64,000 nucleotides of DNA from Caballeronia terrestris (GTDB lineage Bacteria; Pseudomonadota; Gammaproteobacteria; Burkholderiales; Burkholderiaceae): positions 96,305 to 160,304 of the forward strand of contig NZ_FCOL02000012.1 of assembly GCF_001544515.1 (NCBI RefSeq), read 5' to 3'. The position numbers and the translations under genes are program-made. This document shows positions 1 to 8,806 of the stretch, piece by piece (position 1 is the stretch's first letter; the number at the start of each line of letters is the position of its first letter). The notes beneath the pieces are model-generated. The model saw only the letters and a program-made list of their open reading frames with translations. It did not search any database and was not told where the DNA came from.

Positions 1-689
1 GCGGCAGGATCGTAGATCAGCGGGCCCTTGATCTGCACGCTATCGCCGACGGCCAGTTCCACCGAGCCCTTCGGCGCGCCGATGCTGCCGTCGTTCTCGG
101 CGAGCGTGCGTGAGACGAGGTAGACGTTGCCGCCGCTCGAACTGATCTTCCCCATGTTCACGACGGTGCCGCTGCCCGTGCCCGCGAAAAGCGGCGTATC
201 GCCGTTCATGAAGTGATCGTTGTCGGTATCCAGTGTGGCGGCAACGAAGTGGCCGCCGGTCGTGACCACGCCGTTCTTACCGATCAGCACGCCCTGCGGA
301 TTGACGAGGTAGAAGTGGCTCGTCGCGCTCAGCGTGCCGTCGATCACCGAGCGCTCGTTACCGGTGACGCGCGCAAGCGTCGAGTTGTAAATGCCGCCGT
401 TGTTTACGTTGACGGTATTGCCGTTGCCGATCGAAAAGCTGGTCCAGTCGATCACGGCTCGCTGCGTGTCTTGCGTGACGTTGAGCGTGTTGCCCTGCAC
501 GGCAATCGTGCCGCTGCCTGCAACGAAACGGCCGCCTGCCGGTAGCGGGCCTGCGGCAAACGCGAGTTGTGTCGCGCCGATGGCAAGCAACAGCACAAGC
601 TTCGCGAGACGATCTGAGGTACGACATGCATTCCTGAAACGCCCGCGCATGCGGGAGCCCGGTCCCATCGAACAGGGATCGTTCGCCAT
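1..689 (-). CDS. Filamentous haemagglutinin-type exoprotein, N-terminal part (runs off the window)
   Basis: The gene reads leftward from ATG at 689, with AAGGAG six bases upstream, and is open to the window edge (229 codons visible). Residues 1-30 form a long basic leader, 31-45 a hydrophobic segment, with likely signal cleavage near Ala45/Ala46. After it comes a TPS domain as in FhaB-like proteins: beta-helix repeats rich in Gly, Asn, Thr and Ser, and the hallmark NPQG in VNPQGVLIGKNG. Family members are exported through a TpsB outer-membrane pore and serve in adhesion or contact-dependent competition. The C-terminus and any partner gene lie outside the window, so adhesin and toxin cannot be told apart. 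Confidence 0.85.
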   Translation of the reverse strand, partial: MANDPCSMGPGSRMRGRFRNACRTSDRLAKLVLLLAIGATQLAFAAGPLPAGGRFVAGSGTIAVQGNTLNVTQDTQRAVIDWTSFSIGNGNTVNVNNGGIYNSTLARVTGNERSVIDGTLSATSHFYLVNPQGVLIGKNGVVTTGGHFVAATLDTDNDHFMNGDTPLFAGTGSGTVVNMGKISSSGGNVYLVSRTLAENDGSIGAPKGSVELAVGDSVQIKGPLIYDPA

Positions 690-720
690 GTCAGTCTCCT
701 TCATTCTGCGAAGCTAACTA

Positions 721-760
721 AAAAGCGCCCAGGGTACTTGCGTACCGTAGGGCGCTTTTA
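721..760 (-). terminator. Rho-independent terminator of the transketolase/TRAP operon
   Basis: AAAAGCGCCC (721-730) is the exact reverse complement of GGGCGCTTTT (750-759), with an inner GTAC/GTAC pair. Read on the minus strand, a GC-rich stem ends in a T-run. It lies about 80 bases after the dehydrogenase stop and before the exoprotein start, so it separates the two minus-strand units. Confidence 0.8.
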
Positions 761-840
761 ACTTTAGCAGACCGTTTCAGAAAAGCCAGACAACCTGGAA
801 CGACATGGAGTCAGCTATTTCGGCCATCACATGTTGCACA

Positions 841-1800
841 TCAGGCATCGACCAGATTACGCGGCGTCCCCCTGACGAAATGCTCGATGTTCTCCATCAA
901 CTGGTCGGCGAGCGACTGCTGCGCTTCGTCCGATGCCCACGCGACATGCGGCGTCACGATCACGTTCGGCCGGCCCGCGATGCGCATCAGCGGGTTGTCT
1001 TCCGCAGGCGGCTCGCCCGAGACGACATCGAAACCCACGCCGCTTATAAGACCTTCGTCGAGTGCGCGCGCGAGATCGGCTTCATCGACGAGACCGCCGC
1101 GCGCCGTGTTGATGATGAGCGGCTTCTGCTCCATCGCGCGGAACTCGGGCATCGCTAGCATGCCGCGCGTTTGCGGTGTGAGCGGGCTGTGCACGGTGAT
1201 GATGTCGCTCGTCGCGAGCATCTCGTCCCACGGCGCGTAGAGCGGCCCGAGCCCCTGCCGGCCCTTGTGTGCCGCGAAGATCGGCCGCATGCCGAAGACC
1301 TTCGCGATCTCCGCGACGCGCTGTCCGAGCACGCCTTCGCCGATGATGCCGAGCGTCGCGCCCGCGAGATCGTGGATCGGATGATCGAAGAAGCAGAACT
1401 GGCCGGACTTCTGCCAGACGCCGTTCAGCACGTCGTCGCGATAGGCGATCAGGTTGCGACGCAACGCGAGGATCAGCGCGAACGTATGCTCGGGCACGGT
1501 GTTCACCGCATAGCCGCGAATATTCGCGACCGCGACGCCATGCCGCGCGCACGCCGCCTTGTCGACGCAATCGGTGCCGGTCGCCGCGATGGCCACGAGC
1601 TTCAGTTGCGGGTTTTGCGCGAGCACGTCGTCGGTGATCGCAACCTTGTTCGTGATGACGATAGAGGCGCCTGCGATGCGCGCGACGACGTCTTCGGGAC
1701 GCGTCTGCGCGTACTCCGCGAGTTCGTGCGCGAAGCCCGGCGTGCGCAGTTTGATCTGCGGAGCGAGCGTGGCGCGGTCGAGAAACACGATCTTGTGCAT
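841..1800 (-). CDS. D-2-hydroxyacid dehydrogenase (glycerate/hydroxypyruvate reductase type)
   Basis: A 319-aa NAD(P)-dependent D-2-hydroxyacid dehydrogenase. The Rossmann motif GEGVLG is at residues 154-159. The catalytic triad is Arg234 (in NTARGG), Glu263 (in SGEPP) and His285 (in TPHVAW). Length is typical of glycerate dehydrogenase HprA. The start lies two bases after the stop of the upstream transketolase, so the genes are translationally coupled, and it is the last gene of the operon. It probably reduces or oxidises a C2-C4 hydroxy/keto acid produced by the transketolase reactions. The substrate cannot be fixed from sequence; glyoxylate/hydroxypyruvate is the family default. Confidence 0.88.
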   Translation of the reverse strand: MHKIVFLDRATLAPQIKLRTPGFAHELAEYAQTRPEDVVARIAGASIVITNKVAITDDVLAQNPQLKLVAIAATGTDCVDKAACARHGVAVANIRGYAVNTVPEHTFALILALRRNLIAYRDDVLNGVWQKSGQFCFFDHPIHDLAGATLGIIGEGVLGQRVAEIAKVFGMRPIFAAHKGRQGLGPLYAPWDEMLATSDIITVHSPLTPQTRGMLAMPEFRAMEQKPLIINTARGGLVDEADLARALDEGLISGVGFDVVSGEPPAEDNPLMRIAGRPNVIVTPHVAWASDEAQQSLADQLMENIEHFVRGTPRNLVDA

Positions 1801-1802
1801 GG

Positions 1803-3797
1803 TCAGCCTTTGTTGGTTTGGAGGAGGCGCTTCGCCTCGGCGGCGATGTGTGCGGGCGTGATGCCGAAGTGTTCATAGAGCGCCTCGGCGGGGCCGGACG
1901 CGCCGAAGCCCGGCATCCCGATAAAGCCGCCGCGCTCGCCGAGATAGCGGTCCCAGCCGAAGCGCACGGCAGCTTCCACCGCGACGCGTACCGTGCCCGC
2001 GCCGAGCACTGAAGCGCGATACGCGGCGTCCTGTTCGTCGAAGAGATCGCAGCACGGCATCGAAACAACGGCCGTCGCGATGCCTTCCTCTTGCAAGCGT
2101 GCGCGCGCTTCGAGTGCAAGCGCGACTTCCGATCCGGTCGCGATGAGCGTGACGCGGCGCGCGCCGCCATCGGCTTCGGCGAGCACGTAAGCGCCGCGCT
2201 GCGACAGGTTCGATGCAGCGTGCGTCGTGCGCACCGTCGGCAACGCCTGGCGCGCGAATACGAGCGCGCTCGGCCCGCGCCTGTGTTCCAGCGCGATCAT
2301 CCAGCACTCGGCGGCCTCGACGGCATCGGCGGGACGGAACACGAGCATGTTCGGCATCGCGCGCAGCGACGCGAGAATCTCGACGGGCTGATGCGTCGGC
2401 CCGTTCCTGCCGACGCCGATCGAATCGTGACTGAACACGAACTTGACCGGCAGGCCCATCAGCGCGGCCATGCGCATCGCGGGGCGCTCGTAGTCGGAGA
2501 ACGCGAGATAGGTGACGGCGAGCGGGATGATGCCGCCGTGCGCCGCCATGCCGTTCGCCATCGCCCCCATCAGGTGCTCGCGCACGCCGCAGTGCACGTA
2601 GGCGCCGCTGCGATCGCTTGCGGTGAACGCCTGCAGGCTACGCTTGTGGCCCGTCGGCGCTTCGAGGTCCGCGCAGCCGACCATGCGTTCCGGCAGATAC
2701 GGCACGAGCAGATCGTTGATCTCGCCCGAGATCGTGATGCCCGCCTGTGCGTCGCCCGCCTCGATCACGCGCCGCTGATACGCCTCCAGCACTTCACGCA
2801 ATTCATCGGGCAAGCGGCCCGCCTGAATGCGCTCGAACTCCGCGCGTTCAGCCGCTGGCAACGCGGCCACGCGCGCTTGCCACGCGCTGTACTCGCCGTC
2901 GCTGCGATGCCCTGCGCTGCGCCATGCGTCGAGCACGTCGGCGGGCACTTCGAAGGGCGCGTGCGGCCAGCCGAGTTCGCGGCGCGCGGCGTCGGCGTCC
3001 GCATCGAAGAGCTTGCCGCTGTGACCCCCGCGCTGTCCGGCCAGGCGCGCGATGCCGCGTGCAATCACGGTACGGCACGCGATCATCGAAGGGCGCGGGT
3101 CCTGGCGCGCGCTATCGAGCGCCGCCGATACCGCTTCGAGATTGTGCCCGTCGACTTCGACCACGTGCCAGCCCGCGACGCGAAAGCGCGCGCTCACGTC
3201 CTCGGAGATCGAGAGCGACGTGCTCCCGTCGTCGGTGATCTGGTTGTCGTCCCAGCAGAGGATCAGCTTGCCGAGTTGCAGATGCCCCGCGAGCGAAATC
3301 ATCTCCTGCCCGATGCCTTCCTGGAGGCAGCCATCGCCGACAAACGCATACGTGTAGTGATCGACGATGCCGCTGCCGAAGCGTGCGTTCTGATACGTCT
3401 CCGCGACCGCCATGCCGAATGCGTTCGCGATGCCCTGGCCGAGCGGACCCGTCGTCACTTCGATGCCGGCGGCTGGTTCGAACTCGGGATGCCCCGCGCA
3501 GGTCGAGCCCATCTCGCGGAACGATTTGAGCGCGTCGATTCCGAAGTGCTTGTAGCCCGTGAGGTGCAGCAGCGCGTAGAGCAGCATCGAGCCGTGTCCG
3601 TTCGACAGGACGAAGCGGTCGCGATCGGGCCATTGCGGATCGGCGGGATTGAACTTCATGTGGCGCGTGAAGAGCGCCGTCGCGATCTCGGCCATGCCGA
3701 GCGGCACGCCTTGATGGCCTTCGCCGGCGCGCACGATCGAGTCGATGGCGAGGAAGCGGATCGCATCGGCGAGTGGCCGGGGGTCGGTGTTTGACAT
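1803..3797 (-). CDS. tkt: Transketolase, full-length single chain
   Basis: A 664-aa thiamine-diphosphate transketolase of the usual length. Active-site His68 is in SNGHGS, GPLGQG is at 117-122, and the ThDP/Mg motif runs from GDG (154-156) to DDN (183-185). The pyrimidine-binding and C-terminal domains follow. It moves two-carbon ketol units between ketose and aldose donors. It sits between TRAP permease and dehydrogenase in an operon that also encodes a two-subunit transketolase, so it is probably a dedicated catabolic isozyme rather than the housekeeping enzyme. AGGAG lies nine bases upstream of the ATG; an earlier ATG is out of frame. Confidence 0.92.
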   Translation of the reverse strand: MSNTDPRPLADAIRFLAIDSIVRAGEGHQGVPLGMAEIATALFTRHMKFNPADPQWPDRDRFVLSNGHGSMLLYALLHLTGYKHFGIDALKSFREMGSTCAGHPEFEPAAGIEVTTGPLGQGIANAFGMAVAETYQNARFGSGIVDHYTYAFVGDGCLQEGIGQEMISLAGHLQLGKLILCWDDNQITDDGSTSLSISEDVSARFRVAGWHVVEVDGHNLEAVSAALDSARQDPRPSMIACRTVIARGIARLAGQRGGHSGKLFDADADAARRELGWPHAPFEVPADVLDAWRSAGHRSDGEYSAWQARVAALPAAERAEFERIQAGRLPDELREVLEAYQRRVIEAGDAQAGITISGEINDLLVPYLPERMVGCADLEAPTGHKRSLQAFTASDRSGAYVHCGVREHLMGAMANGMAAHGGIIPLAVTYLAFSDYERPAMRMAALMGLPVKFVFSHDSIGVGRNGPTHQPVEILASLRAMPNMLVFRPADAVEAAECWMIALEHRRGPSALVFARQALPTVRTTHAASNLSQRGAYVLAEADGGARRVTLIATGSEVALALEARARLQEEGIATAVVSMPCCDLFDEQDAAYRASVLGAGTVRVAVEAAVRFGWDRYLGERGGFIGMPGFGASGPAEALYEHFGITPAHIAAEAKRLLQTNKG

Positions 3798-3901
3798 GAC
3801 GCATGTCTCCTGGGCCGCCTGCGATGCAGGCGGCGTCTATGGCAATCGATGGAAAAAGCGGTGGAAAAAGCGAGCCCCCGCCTGAGCGGCGAGGGCGAAG
3901 A

Positions 3902-5761
3902 TCAGTGCAGGAAGCCGGTCGAGATCCACGGCACTGCCGCGACCACGATCAACCCGACGATGAGCGCGAGGATATAACCCACGATAGGCTTCATCCCCTC
4001 ATCCGGATGGATGCGGCTCACTGCGCAAGCCGAGTAATACCCCACGCCGAACGGCGGAGCGAACAACCCGACACCCATCGAAAGAATCACGACCATCGAG
4101 TAGTGAATCTCATCGATGCCCATCTGCCGCGCGATCGGAAACATCAGCGGCCCGAACAGCACGATCGCGGGAATCCCTTCGAGCACGCTGCCAAGCACGA
4201 TAAACGCGAGGATCGATGCCGCCATGAACATCGCCGCGCCACCCGGCAAGCCGCCCATCGTGCGGGCAAGCTGGCCGGAGAAGCCCGACTGCGTCAACGC
4301 CCAGGCCATGCCGGTAGCCGCACCGATGATCAACAGAATCGCGCCCGACAGCGCCGCCGTATCGATCAGCATCGGCTTCAACCGCGCCCATTCGAAGCGT
4401 CGATAGATCAAAAGCCCAGCAAGCACGGCATACGCGATGCCGATAGTCGACACCTCGGTCGCCGTCGCGATGCCTTCGACCACCGCCGCGCGGATCACGA
4501 ACGGCAACGCGAGCGCCGGCACCGCGATCACCAGCTTCTTCGCGATCTCGGCACGGTTCGCGCGACGCACGCCCGACAGATCGTCGCTACGATAACGCCA
4601 CCACACGACCGCACACAACGTCACCGCAAGCACGACGCCCGGCAGCATGCCGCCCGTGAAAAGCGCGGAGATCGACACGCCCGTCACCGAGCCGAGCGTG
4701 ATCAGCACGAGACTCGGCGGGATTGTCTCGGTCTGCGCGCCGGTCGCGGCGAGCAGCGCGACGAGGTCGCCGGACTTCGCACCACGCGCTTTCATCTCGG
4801 GAAACAGCACCGGCGCAACGGCGGCCATGTCGGCGGCCTTCGAGCCGGAGATACCCGACACGAGATACATCGCGCCGACGAGCACGTAAGACAAGCCGCC
4901 GCGCACGTGCCCGAGCAGGCTCGCGAGAAACGCGATCATCGCGGCGGCCATGCCGGTCATCTCGATCAACTGGCCGAGGAACACGAAGAGCGGCACCGAG
5001 AGCAGGATCAGGTGCGACATGCCCTCGTCCATGCGACCGACCACGACGACGAGCGGCGTGCTCGTCGTGAGCGCGAGGTAGCCGAAGGTCGCGAGGCCGA
5101 ACGAGAACGCGATCGGCACGCCCGAGAGCACGGTGAGCATCACCAGCCCGACGAAGAAGATCAGCAGGTTGAGGTTGCCGAGGTCGCGAAATACCGGGGC
5201 GAGCGAATAGAAGATGCCGCCGACCACCGCGACCAGCGCAAGCGCCGCGACGGTCAAGCGCCAGTTGGCGCTGCGGACGAGCCGCAAACACGCGACGAGC
5301 AGCATCAGCCCCGTGCCGACCGGCAGCGCCGCCGCGCGCCACGAGTTCGGGATTTCGAGCGCGGGCGTCGTGATGAACGCCTCGTCCTGTGCGAACTCGA
5401 CGGCCGGTCCGATCACGAGCACGAGGAACGCGAGCGGCGCCGCAATCGCGATCACTTCAAGGAACGCTCGCACGCCCGGCGACGCCATGCCGACCAGCGC
5501 CGTCATCCGCATGTGCTCGCCGCGCCGCAGCGCGACCACCGCGCCGAGCATCGCGAGCCAGAGGAAGAGGATCGACGCGAGCTCGTCGGACCAGACGAGC
5601 GGCGCGTGCAGCAGGTAACGGCTCGTCACGCCCGTGAGCAGCACCACGATTTCCGCGAGCACCAGCAGCGCGGCAGGGATCTCCACAAGATGGCCGAGAA
5701 CGGTGTCGAGGACACCGGCGATGCGGCGCGGCGCCGCGTGCGAAGCCGTGTACGTAGTCAT
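3902..5761 (-). CDS. TRAP transporter, fused small and large permease (DctQM)
   Basis: A 619-aa membrane protein. Residues about 20-170 resemble the four-helix DctQ subunit (LVWSDELASILFLWL is typical). Residues about 190-615 are the DctM channel, with many hydrophobic segments and family motifs such as GVPIAFSFG and FVFLGQL. Such fusions are common in TRAP systems. It imports an organic or sugar acid with sodium, using the binding protein encoded four bases upstream. The location is the inner membrane. Confidence 0.9.
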   Translation of the reverse strand: MTTYTASHAAPRRIAGVLDTVLGHLVEIPAALLVLAEIVVLLTGVTSRYLLHAPLVWSDELASILFLWLAMLGAVVALRRGEHMRMTALVGMASPGVRAFLEVIAIAAPLAFLVLVIGPAVEFAQDEAFITTPALEIPNSWRAAALPVGTGLMLLVACLRLVRSANWRLTVAALALVAVVGGIFYSLAPVFRDLGNLNLLIFFVGLVMLTVLSGVPIAFSFGLATFGYLALTTSTPLVVVVGRMDEGMSHLILLSVPLFVFLGQLIEMTGMAAAMIAFLASLLGHVRGGLSYVLVGAMYLVSGISGSKAADMAAVAPVLFPEMKARGAKSGDLVALLAATGAQTETIPPSLVLITLGSVTGVSISALFTGGMLPGVVLAVTLCAVVWWRYRSDDLSGVRRANRAEIAKKLVIAVPALALPFVIRAAVVEGIATATEVSTIGIAYAVLAGLLIYRRFEWARLKPMLIDTAALSGAILLIIGAATGMAWALTQSGFSGQLARTMGGLPGGAAMFMAASILAFIVLGSVLEGIPAIVLFGPLMFPIARQMGIDEIHYSMVVILSMGVGLFAPPFGVGYYSACAVSRIHPDEGMKPIVGYILALIVGLIVVAAVPWISTGFLH

Positions 5762-5765
5762 GGCA

Positions 5766-6806
5766 TCACACCAGCTTGCCGACGTTCTTTTCCAGGAGCG
5801 ACCAGCCTTCGTTGCCGTACTTCGTCTTCCAGTCGCCGTAGAAGCTCGTCTTGCGCAGCGCGTTGCGGAAGGCTTCGCGATCGACCTCCACGATGTTGAT
5901 GCCCTTCGTCTTCAGGTCCGTGCGCAGCGACACGTTCAGCCTCGCGATGTCCGCGCGCTGGAGCATGCCGGCCGCTTCGAATTCGCGCGTGACGATCGCG
6001 CGCATGTCGGCGGGCAGTTTCTCCCATGCGCGGCGGTTGCCGAGAATCCAGTACGCGTCCCACACGTGCGAGGTCAGGCTGATCGACTTCTGCACTTCGT
6101 AGAGCTTAGCCGTCGCGATGATCGGCAGCGGATTTTCCTGACCCTCCACCACGCCCGTCTGCAACGCGGAATAGAGTTCGTTGAAGTTGATCGGCGAGGG
6201 GCCGGCGTCGAGCGCCTTGAAGAGCGACGTAAGCATCGGCGCCTGCGGCACTCGGATCTTGAAGCCCTTCAGGTCCTCGGGTGTCTTTACGACGCGCGTC
6301 GACGAGCTGATCTGGCGGAAGCCGTTGTCCCAGGGACGCGAGACCGTCACGATCCCGGCCTTCTCGATCTGCGCGCGCACGTAAGTGCCGAGATCGCCGT
6401 CCATCGCCTTCCAGACGGAATCGTAGTCCTGGAACGCGAAGCCCGTGTTGACGATGCCAGCCGCCGGCGCGAGCGTCGCGAGAATCGACGACGCCTGGTT
6501 GAAGAACTCCACGCCGCCGCTGCGCACTTGCGAGAGGAGGTCAGTGTCCGAGCCGAGCTGGTTCGCCGGGAAGAGCTTGATGTCGAGCTTGCCGCCCGTG
6601 GCTTCGCGGATCTTGTTCAGCGCTTCCTGCGCGCGGATGTTGACGGGGTGGGTCGGGTCCTGGCCGGTCGCGAGCTTGTAGTTGAACTCGGCGGCGGACG
6701 CGCGGCCAGAAAGGCCCAGGAGCGGCGCCGCGGCAGCGACCGTGGCACCTGCTTTCAGGAACGTGCGGCGGTCGATGCCCTTCAGGGCGGTCGGACGGGT
6801 TGTCAT
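5766..6806 (-). CDS. TRAP transporter substrate-binding protein (DctP family), Tat-exported
   Basis: A 346-aa periplasmic solute receptor. The start is the ATG at 6806, preceded by GGAGGA seven bases upstream, rather than an in-frame ATG fifteen bases earlier. The N-terminus carries a twin-arginine signal (DRRTFLK, Arg13-Arg14), a hydrophobic stretch and cleavage near ASA at residue 38. The mature protein has the DctP fold signature, including the carboxylate-binding Arg in FKIRVPQ, so the ligand is most likely a carboxylate such as a sugar acid. It is encoded directly before its permease. Confidence 0.9.
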   Translation of the reverse strand: MTTRPTALKGIDRRTFLKAGATVAAAAPLLGLSGRASAAEFNYKLATGQDPTHPVNIRAQEALNKIREATGGKLDIKLFPANQLGSDTDLLSQVRSGGVEFFNQASSILATLAPAAGIVNTGFAFQDYDSVWKAMDGDLGTYVRAQIEKAGIVTVSRPWDNGFRQISSSTRVVKTPEDLKGFKIRVPQAPMLTSLFKALDAGPSPINFNELYSALQTGVVEGQENPLPIIATAKLYEVQKSISLTSHVWDAYWILGNRRAWEKLPADMRAIVTREFEAAGMLQRADIARLNVSLRTDLKTKGINIVEVDREAFRNALRKTSFYGDWKTKYGNEGWSLLEKNVGKLV

Positions 6807-6984
6807 GGTGTGCTCCTCCAATACTGGGTATCGGTATGGTTATCGCGCCCTTGTCCGGCGCATTTTGTGGCGCCGCGTGGGCGCTTCATTCGATGCATTC
6901 CTACAACCCGCTCTGCGGCGCGTTTGCCTTGGACGCCTCGCTTTGCAGCGAAGCGTCCGTGTCCTGCTGCAATTGCAATGCTGA

Positions 6985-7749
6985 TCAACCGTGAATCAGC
7001 ATGCCTCCGTTGACGTCGATGACGGCGCCGGTGATGTACGACGAAATGTCCGCTGCGAGGAACAGGAACGCGCCGGCGACGTCGTCCGGCACGCCGAGGC
7101 GGCCCGCCGGAATGCCCGCGAGAATCTCGCCGCGCTTGTCCTCCGGAATCTTGCCTGCGTTGATGTCGGTCTGGATCAGACCCGGCGTCACGCAATTGAC
7201 GCGAATGCCATCGCTGCCGAGTTCGCGCGCCATCGCCTTCGCGAGACCCAGCACGCCCGCCTTCGCGGCCGAATAGTGCGGGCCGCCCAGAATGCCGCCG
7301 CCTCGCTGCGCCGACACCGACGACATGCAGCCGATCGACCCGCTCTTCTGCTTCTTCATTTGCGGCACGACGGCTTGCGACAGATACAGCACGCCGCGCA
7401 GGTTGACGTCGAGGATGCGGTCCCAGCTTTGCGGGTCGATGTCGAGGAACTTCGCCGCCTGCGTGATGCCCGCGTTGTTGATGAGCACGTCGATCGTGCC
7501 GAAATCGGCGACGACTTTCGCCACTGCGTCATCGCACGCCTGCCGGTCGGTCACGTTGCACACATAGCCTCGATGCTCCGCGCCGATCGATGCCGCCGCT
7601 TCCTTTGCCTGCGCTTCGTCGAGATCGAGAATCGCGACCTTGGCGCCGTGCTTCGCGAACATGCGGGCGGTCGCCATGCCGATACCGCGGGGGGATGCTG
7701 CGCCGGAAATGACGGCGACCTTGCCTTCGAGAAGACGCGAGTCGGACAT
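6985..7749 (-). CDS. Short-chain dehydrogenase/reductase
   Basis: A 254-aa classical SDR. The cofactor-binding glycine motif SGAASPRGIG is at residues 15-24, NNAG at 91-94, a catalytic Ser near 144, and Tyr159/Lys163 in HYSAAK. Length and C-terminal VNGG motif are typical of FabG-like sugar or polyol dehydrogenases. The start at 7749 has AGGAG nine bases upstream; the longer reading frame lacks a ribosome site and resembles no family. It lies between transketolase and TRAP genes and likely oxidises the imported substrate or an intermediate. Confidence 0.87.
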   Translation of the reverse strand: MSDSRLLEGKVAVISGAASPRGIGMATARMFAKHGAKVAILDLDEAQAKEAAASIGAEHRGYVCNVTDRQACDDAVAKVVADFGTIDVLINNAGITQAAKFLDIDPQSWDRILDVNLRGVLYLSQAVVPQMKKQKSGSIGCMSSVSAQRGGGILGGPHYSAAKAGVLGLAKAMARELGSDGIRVNCVTPGLIQTDINAGKIPEDKRGEILAGIPAGRLGVPDDVAGAFLFLAADISSYITGAVIDVNGGMLIHG

Positions 7750-7804
7750 GATGGGTTTCTCCTGATTGCCGATGTTGGTGTGTTGTGTGTGTTTGAAGCG
7801 TGGT

Positions 7805-8806
7805 TCAGCCGAGCCAGCCCTTGATGGTGTCGACCATGACGTTCGTCGAGATGCCGTAGCGGTCGTGCAAGGTCGGCAACGCGCCCGCGTCGAGGAAGGC
7901 ATCCGGCAAGGCGATCTGGCGGAACGGCGGCGTGATGCCGGCCGTGAGAAGCGCGGTGGCGACGCCTTCACCGAGGCCGCCGATCCCCGTATGGTTTTCC
8001 GCGACGACGACGAGGCGCCCCGGGCGCTTGGCTTCGCGCAGGATCGTGGCAGTGTCGAGCGGCTTGATGGTCGGCACGTGCAACACGCCCACGCCTACGT
8101 TGTCCGCTTCGAACGCCTTCGCGACTTCGAGCGCGCGCATCGTCATGATGCCCGTGGAGATGATCAGCACTTCGGCGCCGTCGCGCAGCAGCTTGGCCTT
8201 GCCGAGTTCGAACTGATAGTCGTATTCATCGAGCACGACGGGCACGTTGCCGCGCAAGAGGCGCGCGTACACGGGGCCTTTGTGCTCCGCGATCGCGGGC
8301 ACCATCTGTTCGATTTCGAGCGCGTCGCACGGGTCGATCACGGTCATGTTTGGCATCGCGCGCATCAGGGCGAGATCTTCCGCCGCCTGGTGGCTCGGGC
8401 CGTAGCCGGTCGTGAGTCCGGGCAATGCGCAGACGATCTTCACGTCGAGGTTGTCTTCCGCGATCGCCTGGTGCATGAAGTCATACGCGCGGCGCGTTGC
8501 GAACACGGCGTAGGTCGTGACGAACGGCTGCGCGCCTTCGTGCGCCATGCCGGCGGCCGCGCCCATCAGCAACTGCTCGGCCATGCCCATCTGGTAGTAG
8601 CGCTCCGGAAACTCCTTCGCGAAGAGATGCAGGTCGGTGTACTTGCCGAGATCGGCGGTCATGCCGACCACGTTCTGCCGTTCGCGCGCCAGTTCGACGA
8701 GCGCGTGCCCGAACGGCGCCGAGCGAGTGATCTGCCCTTCACCCGCAATCGACGCGATCATCGCCGAGGTCTTCAGGCGCGGCTTCTTGGCGGTGGTATC
8801 GCTCAT
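7805..8806 (-). CDS. Transketolase, C-terminal subunit
   Basis: A 333-aa chain corresponding to the pyrimidine-binding and C-terminal domains of transketolase (GMAEQLLMGAAAGMA, YARLLRG). Its ATG overlaps the stop of the N-terminal subunit gene as ATGA, so the two are coupled and made in equal amounts. A GGGGAG ribosome site precedes it. Two-subunit transketolases occur in dedicated catabolic clusters, for example apulose-4-phosphate transketolase AptAB and sulfofructose transketolase SqwGH. The substrate here is unknown. Confidence 0.9.
   Translation of the reverse strand: MSDTTAKKPRLKTSAMIASIAGEGQITRSAPFGHALVELARERQNVVGMTADLGKYTDLHLFAKEFPERYYQMGMAEQLLMGAAAGMAHEGAQPFVTTYAVFATRRAYDFMHQAIAEDNLDVKIVCALPGLTTGYGPSHQAAEDLALMRAMPNMTVIDPCDALEIEQMVPAIAEHKGPVYARLLRGNVPVVLDEYDYQFELGKAKLLRDGAEVLIISTGIMTMRALEVAKAFEADNVGVGVLHVPTIKPLDTATILREAKRPGRLVVVAENHTGIGGLGEGVATALLTAGITPPFRQIALPDAFLDAGALPTLHDRYGISTNVMVDTIKGWLG

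Noticed and set aside
3803..5899. Very long plus-strand open frame opposite the TRAP genes
   Set aside because: It is rich in Arg, His, Asp and Gln as antisense frames of GC-rich genes are, and the opposite strand encodes clear TRAP permease sequence.
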